The position numbers and the translations under genes were made by a program. Shown piece after piece: positions 1-11,475 of a DNA stretch of 64,000 nt (its first letter is position 1; each line of letters starts with the position of its first letter). Location of the stretch: assembly GCA_963920575.1 (NCBI GenBank), contig OY986966.1:1570130-1634129 (forward strand), in the 5' to 3' direction. The notes beneath the pieces were generated by a model. That model was not told where the DNA came from and made no database searches. It was given only the letters and a program-made list of their open reading frames with translations. This DNA is from Narthecium ossifragum. Taxonomy: Eukaryota; Streptophyta; Magnoliopsida; Dioscoreales; Nartheciaceae.

Positions 1-171
1 ACTCATTCGAAACCCAAGACAAAGCAGCACAACATAAAGCGGAAAAGCATAACACATCAAAATGAGCATGCACGGATGTTCTAGACATAGAACTAACCCA
101 TTCCACGCTCAATCTCAACCGAATCCTGATCCTAAACCCTGGGATCTACAGCCTATGCTCTGATACCAAGC
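1..171 (-). mobile_element. LTR element internal edge (5' untranslated part), copy A
   Basis: This is the internal sequence next to the LTR that starts at 172. On the minus strand the LTR is followed by a two-base spacer and then TGGTATCAGAGC (157-168), the primer-binding site complementary to the 3' end of plant initiator-methionine tRNA. It matches 33830-34000 in copy B, where the rest of the internal region is visible. Here the window edge cuts it. Confidence 0.85.
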
Positions 172-1221
172 TGTCGCGCCCCGACCCGCGAAAGCCCAAC
201 CGGGCCGGGCGACGCGAACCGGAACCTAACAAACGCGAAAGAAAAGCTGGCGAGGGTTCCCTCTAACCTATTGGTCTCCCTAGCAGTTCACCAAAAGCAT
301 CCCCAAAATAAAGATACAATATAATAATGAAACCTCGAACCACAGATTTAAAACTCAAGTGATTATACAAATCCTCGGAGAGGGGAAGATTCAAAAATAC
401 AACACTCCCGTAGGAGACTATCTAACATAGGGTATAAAAGCAATAAAGATCGATCACCACCTCGCAGACTCCGCCTGGCGCCGCCGCATCGCCACCCAAC
501 TGCCCGGTAGGGGCCAAGGACGAAGAACTGACGCCTGCACCTGCAAAACGCAGCCCCGGGTAGGTGTGAGCACTAAGCTCAGTAGGGATCTACACTACGA
601 CACACAGAAGGAAGAGGGAAACACAACAGTGTCGCCCTCGAGTAGGATCTGGGTGTATACAGGGGTCCCATAACCCCACCGCGTGTCCTTGAGGCCCAGG
701 GACGGCACTCAATAACACCTGAGGCCCAGGGACGGCGCTCAGGAACAGGAACAACACTGGCGACACCAAAGGTCTGCACAGTGGGACACCGGCTACACCT
801 CAGCATCCGACTCGAGACCGACACGACCTCTACAAACATCAAGCCACAAGTGTACCAGTCATCTAAGCCTATCATCGAAATGACTGGACATCACAATTCA
901 ACCGGGTCCTAACAGCCCAACCCCGGTCCTAGGGCTAAGTCCGAGCTTCCAGCCTCGGGACGGCGACCCAAGGATCACCCACGCCCTAACCAATGCAACT
1001 AATGCACACAACAACAATGCATGCTATGACATACACAGATAATAGGAAAGACATGCAACAGTATGTCAAACATCATATAAGTCTACTGGATCGCTGCAGC
1101 GGTACCACCAACCGCTGCCAGCCGATCCGCAGCGGGTCCCGGCATTACGACGGTACCGCGACCGTCACCCGCGGACTCCTGTAACGGGAAGCAACCCCGA
1201 AAACGATGATGAACAAAGCAC

Positions 1222-1257
1222 AATATAATATTATATTTCGAAATATAATATTATATT
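1222..1257. repeat. Perfect 36-bp AT palindrome inside the LTR
   Basis: Two 18-base arms with no loop are centred on TTTCGAAA. The palindrome occurs at the same place in all three LTR copies of the window (also 31394-31429 and 35051-35086). It contains TATA-like motifs readable on both strands and could form a cruciform or hairpin. Its function is unknown; being near mid-LTR, it could be part of the promoter. Confidence 0.9.
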
Positions 1258-2217
1258 CAAAAACACCCAAAGCCTCTACTTAGGGGCTAATTGATCCCGT
1301 CGATCCGACATCCAAACGATGTCGGATTCAAGATCCAACTTAGTCACCAGTAGGTGTATAAATCAGGATCATCATATCCAAATTTCATAAACATCCAACG
1401 GTTGGATTAACGGGAAACATTAATTAAAAATCGCTGATTAAACCAACTTACCCTTTAATTTCTGCAACGCAGCCCTCCAGAAAACAATTCACCATAAATC
1501 GTACATAAATCGGAAAAATACGAAACAAGATGGAATGGAAAGCTAACGAGTAGAGCTACAACTCTTATGTTTATGAAAAGCCAAGATCATGTACTCGCCG
1601 GCCGGAAAACTCGCCGCAAGCCGGCTGTTTCTCAGGAACAGCAGAAAACCAGAAATCCGAGACTAATCATCCATAAAACCTACTCAAAGCTCAACTGATT
1701 AACATGAAACTTGAATCAGTTATTCTACAAGGCATAAGGAAACCAACAAAGCAAGGATCAACAAGATCCAACGGCTAGATCTCAAGAAAACCCGAAAAGA
1801 ACATCAGTAGGTATAACCCTACCTAGCTGCGCTTTCCTCGGCTGATTCCCCGCGATTTGATCACCAACAAGCCTCCAAACCACTTCAGGGATCTTCCTCT
1901 AGTTGTCACGGATCCAACGAGCCAAAGAACACCCAATTTGGTGGTCGGAGGAGGGAGAACGGAAGAGGAGAAGGTGGCTGCCGGAAAAACAGGGGAAGAG
2001 CAACGTCGGGAGAGAAGAAAAGAGAAGAAGAAGGAAGGAAGGGAAGAAGAAAAGGAGGGGAAAGGGGGGAGGGGACAGCCGGGAAAGAGGGGAAAAAGCT
2101 GGGGGATGGGAGGAGAAAGTCCTCCCCCTCTGACAGGGGAGAGCGACGGCCAGCGGTGGCCGTCCTCGCGAAGCAGAAAACCAACCGACTTATGAATGAT
2201 CGATCCTTACTCAAGGG

Positions 2218-2340
2218 AGGATCGATCCTTCATGACGATTCACAAGGCTTTCTGGCACGAAGAGGATCGATCCCTTGTGACGATTCACAAGGCTTTCTGG
2301 CACGAAGAGGATCGATCCCTTAGCCATAGAGGATCGATCA
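2218..2340. repeat. 45-bp tandem repeats in the LTR with GGATCGATCC cores
   Basis: Two full 45-base units (2218-2262 and 2263-2307) and a partial third each begin AGGATCGATCC. The core GGATCGATCC is itself palindromic. Lying near the start of the LTR on the minus strand, the array sits where U3 enhancers are usually found, so a regulatory role is plausible but inferred. The same array is at 32393-32515 and 36047-36169. Confidence 0.8.
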
Positions 2341-2551
2341 TTTGTGTGCTGAAAGCTAAACTTGGGCAAGAACTCAAGCCCAAGTCCGGATCTTTCGATC
2401 CCGGGTTCACCTAGCCATTCTAAACAAACACGAACACAGACAAGGCCAGTGTGTGCACACGCGGGTGTGAAACAAACCAACAAGGCGCAATTTACCAAAT
2501 TGCCCTTGCGGTCTACAGCGAGCCACAGGGGTAGAGGGGCAGGTCCTCACA

Positions 2552-5500
2552 CCACGTCCCCTGACTCTTTCATGCAGCGTGAGAAGCTACCACACATGGA
2601 GAAGACATGCTTGGAGGATAAAAACGGTGCGAGGAAGAAGAAAGGGACCCGAGCCAAGTCTTGCATCCAACCGGCTGTGGATGCAGCCTTGCCTCCAGGT
2701 TTCCCTGCTCCTTTGGATGGCATCGTCCGTCCGCCAAATGCTAAGGGGATATCCGTCCCCTTTGTTTCTCCCACTCCCCCACCTTCCCAATGAAGTTCCT
2801 TTGTTGGAACTACCGTGGAGTAGGGCAACAGAGAGAGCTCTACTCACTGCTCGGAGGTTCTTCTGGGATCCTAACCTACAGTTTCTATTTTTTGTTGATG
2901 TACTTATGCAGGGGACCCACGCCGACGAACTAGTGTCCGCGCCGGGCCGTGGTTTTGGAGCTTTTCTTGTCCCAGCACAGGGGAGGAAAGGCGGGATTCT
3001 TGCTCTCTGGAGACTGAGTTATGGCTTAGTTACAGTTTCTATCGGTTCAGGATCCACAGGCTAACCAACCATACCAAAACTCCGGAGTGAAAGTAGGAGG
3101 ACCCATATTGCCTTTACCATAGAGCTGCGGTCGACCTGACAAATCGACCGCCAGCACCACTGGCAGCGCAGACACGCTGCCCAGGTCGGGTCCGTTAGGA
3201 GCCCACCCTGCCCTGGGCACCCAGCCCAACGAATAGGGCCAACCACGGTGACCCCAGGGGGTGACGCTGGCCCTGCCTGCAGCCTGGCCCGCAGCCCAAC
3301 TGGCCCGGCACCAAGGCATGCAGCACCACAGCAACCAACAGTTTCATCCGTCCTAGACCAAGCGATTCATGTCGTCGCTTCGTCAGAGGAAGATGGCTCC
3401 TGGGTCATTTCTGTAGTGTATGCTGCGAGGAGATCGCGGGAGCGTCGGCTGTTGTGGGAAACTTTGACCGGAATGAGGCAGTTGGGCAACCCCCACATGA
3501 TCATTGGAGATTTCAATATTGCTTCCTCCCCAGAGGACAAGCGCGGGGGGAAGGAGTTTGTATTTTCCAGAGGTGTGATGGACTATTTGGAGTTCCTCTG
3601 CCACAACGATCTTGAGGAGCTTGTGTTTGTTGGACCAACTTTCACGTGGTGCAACAACCAGTTTGGAAGAGCCCGCATCCAGGAAAGGCTTGATAAGGCC
3701 GTTGTCAATGCAAAATGGAGAGAGGAATTTCGGGACGCTGAACTGCGACACCTACCCAGAACAGGCTCAGATCATTGCCCCCTCTTGGTGGCGGTCAAGC
3801 CAGATGAGTGTCGTATAAGGGGAGGTATGTTTAGGCTACGTTCAAAGTGGCTGGTTAGAGATGCTTTTAAGTCCTTGGTACATCGTGTCTTGAGTAGAAG
3901 CAGGCATGGCGCCCCAGACTTCATTATCAGAGAAAGGTTTAAGGAGTTAAAACAGGTTGTAAAAAGATGGAACATCGGGGACAACTTGGACCATAGCTCT
4001 CGAGCCAGGTTGATTGCTGACAGTCTGGAGGAGTTGTACGTTAGGGAAGAAGGGGAAGGACTTCATGTAGTGGAACAACAGAATATGAAGATGATGGAAA
4101 ACTTGCATGAAGCCATTCTTAGGGGTCAAGATGTGGCACGGGCTCAAGCGAACCGGGCAGCTTGGTTACAAGATGGCGATTCAAATTCAACATTCTTTCA
4201 CTCCTCTGTTAACTTCTCTGGCCATAGGTCTCCTGTTAGGGAGCTTCTAATGGAGGAGGGAGGGATTGCTCGTAGAGCAAAGGATATTGGTCGGGCGTTC
4301 TCAAAATTCTATGGCCGGTTGTGGGCAGTCGATGGGGTTCCAGACTTCTCTACATGTCTGTCGCTGCCTAGGATCTCAGAAGGCTCTTGTGCCACGCTCT
4401 TGGCAGAGGTCACAACTGCCGAGATAGCTGATGTTGTTGCTTCTCTTGGGATGAATAGATGCCCTGGGCCGGACGGGGTCACATCAGAGTTCTTCAAGAG
4501 CTTCTGGGATGTGGTTGGGGGTGAGGTTTCGCAGGCTGTGCAAGGTTTCTTTAGAAGAAACAAGATGCCATTAACATGGAATGAGACCTTCGTCTCATTG
4601 ATTCCGAAATGCGGCAACCCGAGGAGGGTGAAAGACTATAGACCCATTAGTCTATGTAATTCATCGTATAAGATTATTTCCACCATCCTCTCCAAGAGAT
4701 TGAAGGGTGTGCTTAAAGAGGTGGTGAACCTAGAACAGTCGGCTTTTGTGGAGGAGAGGAGCATCCATGACAATATCTCCGTCGCCCAGGAATTGCTCCA
4801 TTCATTGTCATCTGCGTCGGAGAAGGAACCTCTGATGGCTATCAAACTTGACATCCAGTCGGCATATGACACCGTGAGATGGGATTTTCTAGAGCACGTC
4901 ATGCAAGCTATGGGCTTCCCTCCCTGTTGGGTTCGCTGGGTTATGTGTTGTGTCACCTCCCCCCGCTTCTCCTTCATTGTGAATAGACAAGCTCATGGGC
5001 TCGTTACTCCTCACTGGGGCCTCCGCCAAGGGGATCCCTTGTCTCCCTTCCTGTTTGACTTGGTGCAGGTGGCCTTCTCTCGTGTTCTTAACGATGGAGC
5101 GCGTGGTATACAAGGCGTCACATGGGCGGGCATGAGAGTAACGCACTTGCTGCATGCGGATGACTCATTGCTGATCACCAAAGCATCCTCCAGTGAAGCT
5201 TCCCGCGTACTTCAAATTTTGGAGTGGTACAAGTCCGTCTCCGGCCTGGCAGTGAACCCGGCAAAATCGAGCATTATGTTATCACCTTGTGCCTCAGATA
5301 GGAGGCGTCGAAGGCTATGCAGGATGCTTGGAATGACGGAATCGGGTGAGGTTTGGCGGTACCTGGGCGTCCCTGTGAGTGGGAGGCGGCTGCGATCCCA
5401 GGACTTTAGTGACCTCATTGATAAGGTCGCTGGGAGGATATCTAAATGGAGAGGTGGTCGCCTTGCTCTCTCGGGGAAGATCACACTACTGCGGCATGTC

Positions 5501-7240
5501 CTGCAAGCTATCCCGGTTTATACCTTGAAGGCAACTCATGTGCCCATGGCGGTCCTCAAGAAGATTGATAAGCTTGGCAGAGCATTCCTTTGGGATGGGA
5601 AACGTGGTGGCTCCTCTGTAGTGAGGTGGGATGTGGCTTGTTCTCAGAAGGAAGATGGTGGCCTTGCTTTGAGACACCTCCCTTCCTGGCAATGAGCACT
5701 CCACTTGACTCGTTTGTCCTCGCTCCTCCCGTCTGCTGATTCTCTGTAGAAGAGGGTGGTCTTCACTAAGTACAAGTGGCGAGGCCATCTTCCTCCAGTA
5801 TCTCCCTCCAGTACCTCCTCCTCCATGTGGCAACGTATGTGTGGGGCGACGAAAGACTTCCGGCTGGGCCTAAGATGGTCTCTGAGCATTGGCAGTCGGG
5901 TGAATCTTCTAAAGGATTGGTGGTGTCTTGGCTTGCCTTTAGACCGGAAGCCATGCTATATCAATGTTGATCTCATCTCCTGTCTAACGGCGGTAGGGAA
6001 GCTGATCACCACTGATGGGCGGTGGAGGCGGAGGAAGCTTCGAAGGCTGTTTGCGCCTTGCATGACAGACCGGATCCTTGAGATGCAGATATGTGCTGAA
6101 GACTCTTACCGCTGGACTGCCGATCCCAAAGGTATTCTCTCCTCTAAATCAGCGTACCTCATGCTTTATGGTCTACGCAGGGGTGCTGTGCATGGTCCTG
6201 TTTTCAGATGGGATCGTGTGTGGAAGGGTCCCTTTGGCCCTCGAGTGAAGACTTTCCTATGGCGTTTACTGCATGGCAAACTGCCCGTGCTGGAGGCTCT
6301 AAGAGGAGTCGGAGCTATTGATGATGATCAATGCGTGCGTTGCAGAGAAAGCCAGGAATCCATTCATCACGTGTTCTTCTCTTGCACTCACTCTAGAGCT
6401 GTGTGGGAGCTTCTCTTTAGGCAAGATGAGGCCTTCAGGGAATCTGAGGGCTGGCTGAATTGGCAGGAGCTTATCTTGGGAGACTCTCGATTGAAGATCT
6501 CTGAGGAACGAAGGACTAAGGTGGGGTATTCGCTTTGGATGCTTTGGAAAAACAGAAACGCAGCTACCTTCAAGAATGAGGGGGAGAGGCCAGAGCAACT
6601 TGCAAGATCTATACAGTGGCAGGCTAGGGAATGGATCCTTAGGAAAGGTATGGAGATAAAGGACAGGCCCCCTCAAATTCAGGACTCTGGGTTCTTCGTT
6701 GTCCAGTCGGATGCGTCCGTGGCTCATTCCCAGCATCTGGTTGGTTTAGGCGTCGTTGGGTATGACAAGGATCATATGGTGGAGTGGATGGCATTCGACT
6801 GCCTACCTATCAACGACGCAGCTCATGCGGAGATGGAGGCCTTGGCATGGGGCTTAGATATGGTGAAACAGAGAGGAATCAAGAAGGTGATTTTTGAAGT
6901 CGATGCGAAAGATCTCGCGGATTAGTTCTCATGTCGGAAGTCTTGGCCAATCCTGTTCAGAAGGAGGTTACAGTCCATGTGTTGGGAGATGGCTCAAGTG
7001 AGGGAGATCATTGTGCGGTACATCCCGAGGGAGGATAATTTTGTCGCAGATGGGCTGGCAAGGTCTGCTCGTAGTCAAACTCATTGTTCGTTTTGGTCGC
7101 GGACCATGGACTGTCCAGCTACATAGGCCCCGGGTTTTGGTAGCATGTAATTGGGTATTTTGATTTTAATTTACATCAGCCGATGGCTCATTTTGTAAAA
7201 AAAAAAGAAAAGAAAAAAAGAAAAGAAACTTCAGCTTAGA
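2552..7240 (+). mobile_element. LINE (L1-type) 3' part, copy A
   Basis: This is the 3' part of the LINE that copy B shows complete, starting at the CCACG target-site duplication of the LTR element. It holds the end of ORF1 (to the stop at 2791-2793), the broken ORF2 and an A-rich tail (about 7197-7224). It ends with the 16-bp target duplication GAAACTTCAGCTTAGA at 7225-7240, whose partner is visible only in copy B (28387-28402). Confidence 0.9.
2790..7126 (+). pseudogene. LINE ORF2 (endonuclease, reverse transcriptase, RNase H), broken, copy A
   Basis: The start ATG overlaps the ORF1 stop as ATGA (2790-2793), a typical two-ORF LINE layout. Endonuclease pieces follow: an MKFLCWN-type start, GDFN, RLD and SDHCPLL. 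Reverse transcriptase motifs are present: DYRPISL, KLDIQSAYD, GLRQGDPLSPFLF and HADD in place of the usual FADD. Next come a zinc-knuckle domain (CVRCRES...HVFFSC) and a plant-type RNase H domain (QSDAS, AHAEMEAL, REDNFVADGLAR). It is inactive: a frameshift lies near 2847, a roughly 280-bp GC-rich interruption with a stop at about 3060-3345, a TGA and frame change at about 5693-5755, and a TAG at 6923-6925 inside RNase H, after which the same frame stays open to 7124-7126. Confidence 0.93.
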
Positions 7241-7363
7241 CTGTCGAGAGTTGATACACATAATAGGCTAGATATATAATATAAGTAGATGTCTATCATG
7301 GCATGATAGTTGGAACACATATCTACAAGATTGATGAGTCTTGAGTGATGAAAAAACACTGGC

Positions 7364-8164
7364 ATGACCAAGTCACCAAAACATAGATGCTACCGATCTG
7401 CCAAGACATTACACTTCACCTCCAGGCTCCAGCTCCGTTCACAGCCTCCAGCTTCCCCCGATTCATACCCTCACCCTCGGACAGACCAAACTTTTCTTTG
7501 TTTGGTTCCCCGCAGCGGCATGCTCCAGGCTCCTGCTTCCCCGAGCTCTGGTCACCCGTTCGCCTCCTTCCCCTCTCTCTTTCCCCTCTTTCTCGGAGGC
7601 CAGATCCAGGGGAAATAGGCCAGATCCGGCGAAGAAGATGCCAAATCTGGTGATCGCGACCTCCCCTTCCATCCTCTCTAACCGGTGCTGACCTCCCCTT
7701 CCGTCCTCACTAAAGATCGCGACCTCCACTTCTTCCTGCCGACCAGATCTCCCACCGACGGCGCTGATTACCACCGGCCAACGGCTCATCGCCGCCGCAC
7801 CACCTCTTCCCAGAGTTCCCTCTCTTCCGCTGCTCTCTCTCTCACCCGATCACCGACCTCCCATAAACCCCCTCGACGGCCACGCCCATCGCCGGAATCC
7901 ACGACCCAGCTGCCACCCCGTGCACCTGAAGCCACCCCGCGAGGTCTTACGACCTGTCCCCGGCCTTCGCCGACTTCGCACGGCCTTCCCCTCCACAAGC
8001 ATCACCACCTCCTCCTCCAAGAACCTTCACCACCACTCATCCAAACCTTTCCGGTGAAGATCCATTCCCTACCGAGCACGCTGGCAGCCACCTCCGGCCA
8101 GCAACTCTCTTTCTTATCTCCGGCCAGCAGCTAGAGATCTTTGGAATGGGAGGAATTGGAAAGG
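7364..8164 (+). other. GC-rich leader-like exon with ATG and splice donor, copy A
   Basis: The sequence just after the LINE turns C-rich and GC-rich, as 5' leaders of plant genes often are. It contains a 149-codon frame (7685-8134) of low-complexity Ser/Pro/Arg composition that matches no family I know. At 8146 an ATG opens a short frame MGGIGK followed by a good donor AAGG/GTAAGT (intron from 8165). This could be the first exon of a gene whose later exons are the cassettes from 9367, but the phases do not join directly, so a missing exon or a dead gene is possible. The GMGGIGK string resembles an NB-ARC P-loop; seven residues are too few to call one. Confidence 0.35.
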
Positions 8165-9366
8165 GTAAGTATCTTAACAAATTACGATATCACGTTATCA
8201 GTTTCTTTGTTTAGCTTTCTTTCAGATCCATACTTGAGTCAGTAAAGTGATCTGCCACAATACTGAGTAACATATACCTTCACGATTGAACTTTTTAAAT
8301 ACTTGGTAGTGATCATCTACTAGCATCCATATATTTGTTTCCCCACTCCTGATCTTTCTTTACAATACATACTCAAAAACCTTTTTGTTTGTCACATATC
8401 TTTGTTTGCTGCCTTTGCAATTGCAACTTTTCGGTTGTACATTCCTTTTCTTCTGAAGGCAAGATTAATGATCCAAGATGTCTAGCGCCCGAGTTCTTCC
8501 ATCAATTTACAGATCATATGTATGTAAATTTACAGATCAATTTACACTCTATCATAAATCCTTTACCGCCTTTGGAGCATATTTCTCTTTCTACAAAAAC
8601 AAAATGATCAATGGAACCTTCTTTTAAGTCTGTAATTTGATTTAGGTTGGACAGATGTCCTTGTTACACAATATTATCAACAGTTGACGAACCCAAGACC
8701 TAACTGAAAGGTTCTGCTCTTTCTTGTCTCAAAAGGCGTCTTCATAGAAGGAAATAATAAGGGCATAGTCATGAGAGCACTGGTCCTTTAATTTGTAAAA
8801 GGCAAACACTAGACAAGATCACGCACATATACCCATCTCTTTCAGCAACAAAACAAATAAAGAGAGTCAAGTAGAAGAGAGTGCACATGTGAGTGACTTG
8901 ATGATCTATGTAGAAATGCTGACATTCCAAACTAGTTTGGAGTTCTCCATCTTTTGCGGCCAGGGTATGATTTATTTCTACTGCTCATTGCATTGCATGC
9001 ATCCATTCACTTCTAGCCTAGTGATGCTATTAGTGCAAAGTTCTGCATCCTTTTTTATTTCCTCAGCTAACTGTTAGTCTTTCTACAAACTATACATTCA
9101 TCTTGAATGAATGTTTTTGTCATGTATGATGCACATTTATGGCTTTCAAAATAATGCATCTACAGATGATAGTCATTTATTAACTATAATGCCTGTACAG
9201 ATGAGATCATCTTGTACTTTGGATGCTTTGGTAATCAAGTGATTATGTGATTTAGATATGCTTGCAATTACACTTCAGAAGTCATTTTACTGACATACAA
9301 TTTTGGACAGTAGTTAAATAAAGATTTCTGAAAGCTAATTGATGGAGCTTTGTATGCTGACTTCAG

Positions 9367-9626
9367 AAAATACTATGTGAACTTCGAAGGATGGAAACGA
9401 AGTTCGATGAACGTTTGGACCGCTTGAAACGCAGAATTGTAGCCATCCCCAAGAGTTGGGGCATCAGTAAGGATCTAAGTTATTTTTATTTCTGTATTTG
9501 TTTTATTATAATATTAACCCATTTTTATTATCATTAGGAAATGTGTTTTTGGGATGGTTGCTTGGCCGTTTCAACAATCCGGCAGAAGCGATGCTCACGG
9601 ACTGGATTCAGCGCTGGTGGATGTAG
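9367..9626 (+). CDS. Two-exon coiled-coil/Trp-rich cassette c1, copy A
   Basis: Exon 1 (9367-9466) follows a TTCAG acceptor and encodes 33 residues with a charged heptad-like stretch (RRMETKFDERLDRLKRR) ending in KSWGI. It has a GTAAGG donor. A 71-bp intron is followed by exon 2 (9538-9626), whose Trp-rich tail begins NVFLGWLLG and ends DWIQRWWM, then TAG. The phases join (1/2) with no stop, giving a 62-residue module. The upstream exon is unknown, so the entry is a terminal part of a gene. I recognise no family. The paralogue c3 (49808-50069) has the same architecture and nearly the same length, but very different exon sequence. Confidence 0.45.
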
Positions 9627-10034
9627 CTGGGGCAGATGTCCTTAGCTAACAACTAGTGTTGAATAAACGTTTTTGTCACGTATGATGCACATTTATGGCT
9701 TTCGAAATACATCTAGCAACTTTTTTATGACCATGACCATACAGTATCTGAACTGTATTGGAATTAGCATAGGTTATTCTGCTAGGAAATTTTGGTAGTC
9801 TGCACTTGTTTTGTTGTCTTTTGCAGTTTTGGAATAAAAATGCACAGTTAATGTTTATTGTATCAGTTTTGACGACATGGATGTTAATTTATCGTAAACG
9901 TAGAAAACGATTACGTTGACTGTCTCTTCAGTTGAAGAGAAAAATGTGGAAAACAAATTGACAGGCGACCTTCGGGTTTATTCACCTCGTCTCCCATGTT
10001 AGGGTTGAGTGAGCTTTGTGTGTTTTGACTCCAG

Positions 10035-10281
10035 AAAATACTAGTGGAAATGACCAGAATTGAAAAGAAGATTGATGAACGCTTGGGCAGGATGGAAAAA
10101 GGAATGGACCGGATGGGAAAAAAACATCATGACCATTCGCAACTCTTGGGGCATCAATAAGGATTTAGTTTTTTTGTTTTTTTATTTGATTTATTATCAT
10201 ATTAACTCATTTTTATTATCATTAGAAAATGTGATATTGGGATCGGTGATTGGCGAGTATCGGTGGGAACTCAAGGCATAA
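10035..10281 (+). pseudogene. Degenerate cassette c2, copy A
   Basis: This relative of c1 starts KILVEMTRIEKKIDERL after a CCAG acceptor. It appears dead. A run of seven A's near 10116 throws the frame, the donor has changed from GTAAGG to ATAAGG, and the second exon (from 10226, NVILGSVIG) stops early at 10279-10281, before the Trp-rich tail. Confidence 0.5.
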
Positions 10282-11475
10282 CTGACCGGGATTAAGCGCT
10301 GGTGGGAGGTGTTAATGGGGAACAATATTGTTTGTTTGAAAACTTTATGGTTACATTGGGGGTAATTTTATATGCACTACAGATTTTGATATGTGCACCG
10401 TAGCAATTTTTTTTTATATACCCATTATACCCTTATAGTAAAATCTCCATAGTACCCCTGTTTAAGAATCCAACAAGCTTAATGAGATGATTATCTTCTA
10501 CTAAAGTGCAGCACATCCCTTTCTCTAGTATTAATCGTCTCCTACCTCTAGTCATGTCCTGTTTCTTCAGTACCTTCAACCCCGAAAAGGGATGTGCTCT
10601 CCATCTCCCTCACCTTCATATCTTCGTATACCTCACACCCCCACCTCTCACTGCCTCGACTTCCTCCTATTGCCTGCATTGTGTTAGACTCATGCTCTTC
10701 GACCGTACAACTTGTCCTCACAAATCCTCTTACGTCTCATTTCCTCTGAAGCAGTATCTGGCGAAAGATGGGTCCAGAGAACATCTCCTTCGACCAGTCC
10801 CATGAAATGCCGGCGCCAAAGGTACTTGTTTTCCTCGCTTTGTTGTTGTTGATGAGTACAAATTTTCCCCATTTTTGTCGTTTGACATAACGAGAATTAA
10901 GGTTCAAGCTGATGACATAGACCAGTGCATATTTGATTCTTCTCCCTAACAGTTATGTCGAAATGGTCATATATTTTCATTATCTGATGTTGCTTATAAT
11001 GTGTGTATGCACCAATATTTTTCTACGCATGTACTGGTATGTTTGTGCAAGAAATCATTGCTATTGAAACTGCTAATTTTACCCCTTTTCGTCACATGAC
11101 AAGGGGTACAGGGAGGGGGAGGGGGCATCAGCATATATGTGATTGCATCATATATTTTTGTGAATTTACCTTTTTTTGTGTGCATGCTTATTTGTTATTT
11201 TGCGATCCACGTATACCAGGGAAGAAGCAAGGGTTCGAAACTGCTATCTTACCCCCTGTCATCACTTGACATGGGTTGCGAGTACAGCGCATCGTGGAAG
11301 ATTGTGCTTGCACCAAACCTTTGCTCAACTTTGACGTCTAGTCCCAATTAGTAGCAACACTAGAAACGACGTAAATAATTGCAAAGTGTGCATCCAATCT
11401 AGTCCATCCTATATAGGCATTGTAAGAACCTGATTCAGTGACTATTACTTAATACATGTTGTACCTACTGTGCAG

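Larger units (their letters stand above)
172..2551 (-). mobile_element. Long terminal repeat (2380 bp), copy A
   Basis: The repeat runs from TGTCGCGCCC to CCTCACA (TG...CA ends) and is the 5' LTR of an element transcribed on the minus strand, because the primer-binding site lies on its left. It contains a perfect AT palindrome (1222-1257), a purine-rich block (about 1940-2115) and 45-bp tandem repeats (2218-2340). The small frames inside it look non-coding. The right edge abuts CCACG (2552-2556), which in copy B is one arm of the target-site duplication. Confidence 0.88.
8371..10310 (+). repeat. Repeat unit U1, copy A
   Basis: This non-coding repeat is shared with U2 (19238-20880) and U3 (about 14540 onward; complete at 48369-50080). 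By eye, most non-exonic stretches are around 90% alike. U1 carries two copies of the two-exon cassette (9367-9626 and 10035-10281). Two direct repeats (TATGATGCACATTTATGGCT, near 9125 and 9680) flank the first cassette. In U2 the same sequence occurs once, with no cassette. Confidence 0.75.

Noticed and set aside
579..875. 98-codon minus frame repeated three times
   Set aside because: It lies within the LTR in all three places. The composition matches no protein family, and repetition follows from LTR copying.
1857..2214. Overlapping Lys/Arg/Glu-rich and Ser/Pro-rich frames
   Set aside because: They are frames of a purine-rich stretch inside the LTR, open on both strands because of low complexity.
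2216..2340. CRISPR-like array
   Set aside because: Repeats are adjacent units without unique spacers, in a plant LTR.
2196..2414. Frame with repeated EEDRSLVTIHKAFWH-type peptide
   Set aside because: It comes from the 45-bp tandem DNA repeats of the LTR; there is no start context or family resemblance.
7685..8134. 149-codon Ser/Pro/Arg-rich protein
   Set aside because: It is a GC-rich leader-like region with low-complexity translation and other long frames on the same DNA; kept only as a possible non-coding exon.
8146..8164. P-loop of an NBS-LRR gene (GMGGIGK)
   Set aside because: Only seven residues match and no other NB-ARC motif or LRR is found nearby.
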